Positions 3,236 to 5,656 of a stretch of DNA of 5,656 nt are shown piece after piece. The stretch covers positions 1-5,656 of the forward strand of contig JAKAHW010000069.1 in NCBI GenBank assembly GCA_021825285.1. Direction: 5' to 3'. The translations under genes and the position numbers were made by a program. This stretch comes from a bacterium (lineage in GTDB: Bacteria; Patescibacteria; Microgenomatia; Levybacterales; GWA1-39-11). Numbering within the stretch: the first letter of the stretch is position 1; each line of letters begins with the position of its first letter. Below the pieces are notes generated by a model that saw only the letters and a list, made by a program, of their open reading frames with translations, searched no databases and had not been told where the DNA came from.

Positions 3236-5656
3236 TCCACAGGCGTAGCACTTTTTACATCCTTCTTCGTGCGCAAGACTCGCTCCTCCGCAAGAGGGAC
3301 ACAAATCAAACATTGCAGACGTTGAAGGTTCAGACGAAGAAATGCTTAATTGCTCAAGAACAACCTTGTCCTGTTGTGCTGAAGAAGCAGAATCGGAGAC
3401 AACATGACCATTTGTCATGGAGGAGTGTCCGTTTGTTAAACCATTTGTTTTCCCATTTGGCGCTCCCTGAACAACCCCATTTTTATGGAGATCTTTCACC
3501 ACTCCGTTTACGGCAAACTCAAATTCCTCTGCTAAGACTTTTGCAACGGCATCAGGAACAGAACGTACTCGATTCTCTCCAAATCCAACAGTCCTCATCC
3601 CTCCGATTCCGGAAAGCTGTGCAACAATTTGCCTAACTCTTTCGCGGGATTCAACCGGACTTTGGAGGCGCAAAATTAAAGAAATCATTCTTCCCAAAGC
3701 ATCTGTCATCGCAGCTACATCTGACCCCGATTTTCCAATCGTAACAAACGCTTCAAAAGGATTTCCCTGATCATCCTTATTAAGAGTTATAAATGCATCT
3801 CCTAAAGGAGTCTGAGTTTTGTAGGTAAGACCGAACATAACCGTGGGCCTCTTGCTTATTGCGTGAGCCGGTTTTGGAACTTCGGCTTTTTCCTCTTTTT
3901 TCGGCTCGGTTCTTTCTAAAACTCCTTGTCGGGAACCTTCCCTCATATATGCAATTCCTTTACAACCGAGCTTATAGGCGAGAGTATAAAGTCTTTTTAC
4001 ATCCTCAACCGTATGGGTTTTTGGAGCATTAACTGTCTTTGAAATGGAGGCATCAACATATTTTTGGATTAGTCCCTGGACAGTCACATGATCTTCAGGA
4101 GAGAGATCATTTGCTGAGACAAAATAATCAGGTCTTGTTAATTTTCCGGAAGCAACTTCCGCTTCATGTTTTTTAAACCATTGCTCATAAAGATAATGTC
4201 TTATAACGTGCTCTCCAATTCTGTCTCGGCGGGTAAACTCGAATTCGTAAACCGGTTCAATTCCTGAAGTTGTATTTGCCATTAAGGAGGTCGAGCCTGT
4301 TGGCGCCTGCATCAAAATTACCGAATTTCTGATTCCAAATTTTTTAATATCTTCTTGGATATCTTTTGGAAGCGCTTCTATGAATTTTCCTTTTGGAAAA
4401 AGTTCAGCATCAAATTTCTTAAATGACCCTTTCTCACGAGCTACCAGAACTGATGCTCTATAAGCTTCGTCTCTTATGGTTTTGTAGACTTTTTCGATAA
4501 ATTTCAAAGACGCCGAAGACCCATATCTCATGTGAAGTTTGATAAGAGCATCCCCAAGTCCCATTGTTCCAAGTCCAATTCTTCTCTCTCCTTCGTATTG
4601 AGTCTCCCTAATCCCTTCAAAAACGTAAGGATCCATCTCAACAACATTATCTTGAAATCGAACTGCGGCTCTGACCACCTTTTTTAAGCTATTAAAATCA
4701 AATGCGCCTTTCCTATCTATATCGCCGCCTTTGACTAATGCTGATAAATTAATTGATCCCAAATTACATACTCCCCAAGCAGGAAGACCTTCTTCTCCGC
4801 AAGGATTTACACAATTAATCCTGTTCCAATACCAGTTGTTGTGCCATTTGTTATAGCGCTCCATGAAAACAACTCCGGGCTCGGCAGATTTCCAAGCGGC
4901 TTCTGCGATTAAATCCCAAAGAGCCCTTGCGCGAACTCGTTTTTGAACTATTACTTTTTTGCCCAGTTCCTTCCAGCGATATATGTCTCCATCCCAAACT
5001 GCATCGTATTCAGGGTCTTTTTTATCAGGAAAGATTAAATCCCAATCTCCATCTTTCTCAACTGCTTCCATAAATGAATCTGATACGCAAACCGATAAAT
5101 TCGCTCCGTTAATGCGGGATAAGTCTTGCTTAACGGTTATAAACTCTTCAATATCAGGATGCCAATCCCAAAGCATAAGCATTAACGCGCCGCGTCTTGT
5201 TCCGCCTTGTTGAATTATGTCTTTTGTTGCAACCGAAAACAGCTCAGCCCAATTACAGGGACCTGAAGAAAAACCATTTACCTTCTCTACCCGATTCCCA
5301 CGAGGCCTTAATGAGGAAAGGTTGATGCCTACTCCTCCACCTCGAGCCATAATCTCAACCATCTGTTTTAAAGTATCAAGAATTCCTTCCCGGGAATCTT
5401 TGGGGCTTGGGATGACAAAGCAATTATAATAAGTAACGGCAAACCCAGTTCCTGCGCCTGCTAAAATTCTTCCTCCCGGAACGTATTTAAATCCGGTCAA
5501 AGAGTTGTAGAATTCTTTCTCCCATTTCTTTTGATCTTCTTTTTTTTCAAGTTGCGCTACGGCCTTCGCAACCCTTTTCCACATTTGCTCGGGGTTTTTT
5601 TCTACGGGGGTACCTTTTTTATCTTTTAAAGAATATCTATCTAAAAATACCTTCTC
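3221..5656 (-). CDS. nrdJ: adenosylcobalamin-dependent (class II) ribonucleotide reductase, N-terminus outside the window
   Basis: This cytoplasmic enzyme reduces ribonucleotides to deoxyribonucleotides, using a thiyl radical made with adenosylcobalamin, and works with or without oxygen. The visible part is 811 residues. The frame stays open to the edge, and the 24 codons before the ATG at 5584 (EKVFLDRYSLKD...) look like the normal NrdJ N-terminus, so that ATG is internal and the true start is off the window. Numbering from that ATG: redox cysteine C55 in YYNC, catalytic NPCGE (N260, C262, E264), second redox cysteine C273 in GVCNLGSINL, phosphate loop QAPTGSTSL (426-434), and LGCKGIAYMREGSR (539-552). 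A B12-RNR C-terminal domain follows at about 580-695. After an Asn/Gly/Ser-rich linker comes the cysteine tail: C762/C765, C776/C779, C782, C787. That tail is the family's regenerating/zinc-like element. No intein is seen. The gene lies directly upstream of the cobalamin adenosyltransferase. Confidence 0.97.
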   Translation of the reverse strand, partial: EKVFLDRYSLKDKKGTPVEKNPEQMWKRVAKAVAQLEKKEDQKKWEKEFYNSLTGFKYVPGGRILAGAGTGFAVTYYNCFVIPSPKDSREGILDTLKQMVEIMARGGGVGINLSSLRPRGNRVEKVNGFSSGPCNWAELFSVATKDIIQQGGTRRGALMLMLWDWHPDIEEFITVKQDLSRINGANLSVCVSDSFMEAVEKDGDWDLIFPDKKDPEYDAVWDGDIYRWKELGKKVIVQKRVRARALWDLIAEAAWKSAEPGVVFMERYNKWHNNWYWNRINCVNPCGEEGLPAWGVCNLGSINLSALVKGGDIDRKGAFDFNSLKKVVRAAVRFQDNVVEMDPYVFEGIRETQYEGERRIGLGTMGLGDALIKLHMRYGSSASLKFIEKVYKTIRDEAYRASVLVAREKGSFKKFDAELFPKGKFIEALPKDIQEDIKKFGIRNSVILMQAPTGSTSLMANTTSGIEPVYEFEFTRRDRIGEHVIRHYLYEQWFKKHEAEVASGKLTRPDYFVSANDLSPEDHVTVQGLIQKYVDASISKTVNAPKTHTVEDVKRLYTLAYKLGCKGIAYMREGSRQGVLERTEPKKEEKAEVPKPAHAISKRPTVMFGLTYKTQTPLGDAFITLNKDDQGNPFEAFVTIGKSGSDVAAMTDALGRMISLILRLQSPVESRERVRQIVAQLSGIGGMRTVGFGENRVRSVPDAVAKVLAEEFEFAVNGVVKDLHKNGVVQGAPNGKTNGLTNGHSSMTNGHVVSDSASSAQQDKVVLEQLSISSSEPSTSAMFDLCPSCGGASLAHEEGCKKCYACGYSEC

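Noticed and set aside
3313..3636. Plus-strand open frame of 107 codons
   Set aside because: It lies wholly antisense to the nrdJ C-terminal region, has no family features and no ribosome-binding site that stands out. Other plus-strand frames inside nrdJ and comF are rejected for the same reason.
5582..5584. ATG as the start of nrdJ
   Set aside because: The frame continues upstream to the window edge, and those 24 codons match the expected NrdJ N-terminal pattern, so the gene is cut by the window.

Overview
All supported genes lie on the minus strand, so the window reads right to left. The sequence is fairly AT-rich and uses the standard code. The genes are tightly packed with 1-4 nt overlaps. 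The content is a B12-dependent ribonucleotide reductase with its cobalamin adenosyltransferase, ComF, tmRNA and an unrecognised zinc-ribbon protein. This suggests a small-genome uncultured bacterium, possibly Patescibacteria/CPR (Microgenomates-like). That placement is an impression from style and gene content, not a proven assignment.

Layout in transcription order: (1) 5656-3221, class II (adenosylcobalamin-dependent) ribonucleotide reductase nrdJ, whose N-terminus runs off the window edge; (2) 3220-3000, a non-coding regulatory stretch with a hairpin across the nrdJ stop, a second small hairpin, a cobalamin riboswitch core and a rho-independent terminator; (3) 2999-2466, PduO-type cob(I)alamin adenosyltransferase; (4) 2469-1195, a 424-aa protein of unknown function with a C-terminal zinc ribbon, overlapping the previous gene as ATGA; (5) 1195-1025, a previously easy-to-miss 56-aa protein with three CxxC pairs, overlapping as TAATG behind a strong Shine-Dalgarno; (6) 967-269, a ComF-family phosphoribosyltransferase-like protein; (7) 256-228, a near-consensus sigma70-type promoter; (8) 196-1, the 5' part of tmRNA (ssrA), with both visible pseudoknots and a complete 17-residue tag frame; its 3' end is beyond position 1.

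The central story is a cofactor circuit. NrdJ needs adenosylcobalamin to make deoxynucleotides, the adenosyltransferase makes that cofactor, and a cobalamin-sensing leader with a terminator sits directly before the adenosyltransferase gene. This would give end-product feedback on cofactor supply. The two unrecognised zinc-ribbon genes are translationally chained to the adenosyltransferase, so they probably fall under the same control. They are the best candidates for something undescribed. An open frame that reads through the riboswitch gives the adenosyltransferase a false 48-residue N-terminal extension; the true start is at 2999.
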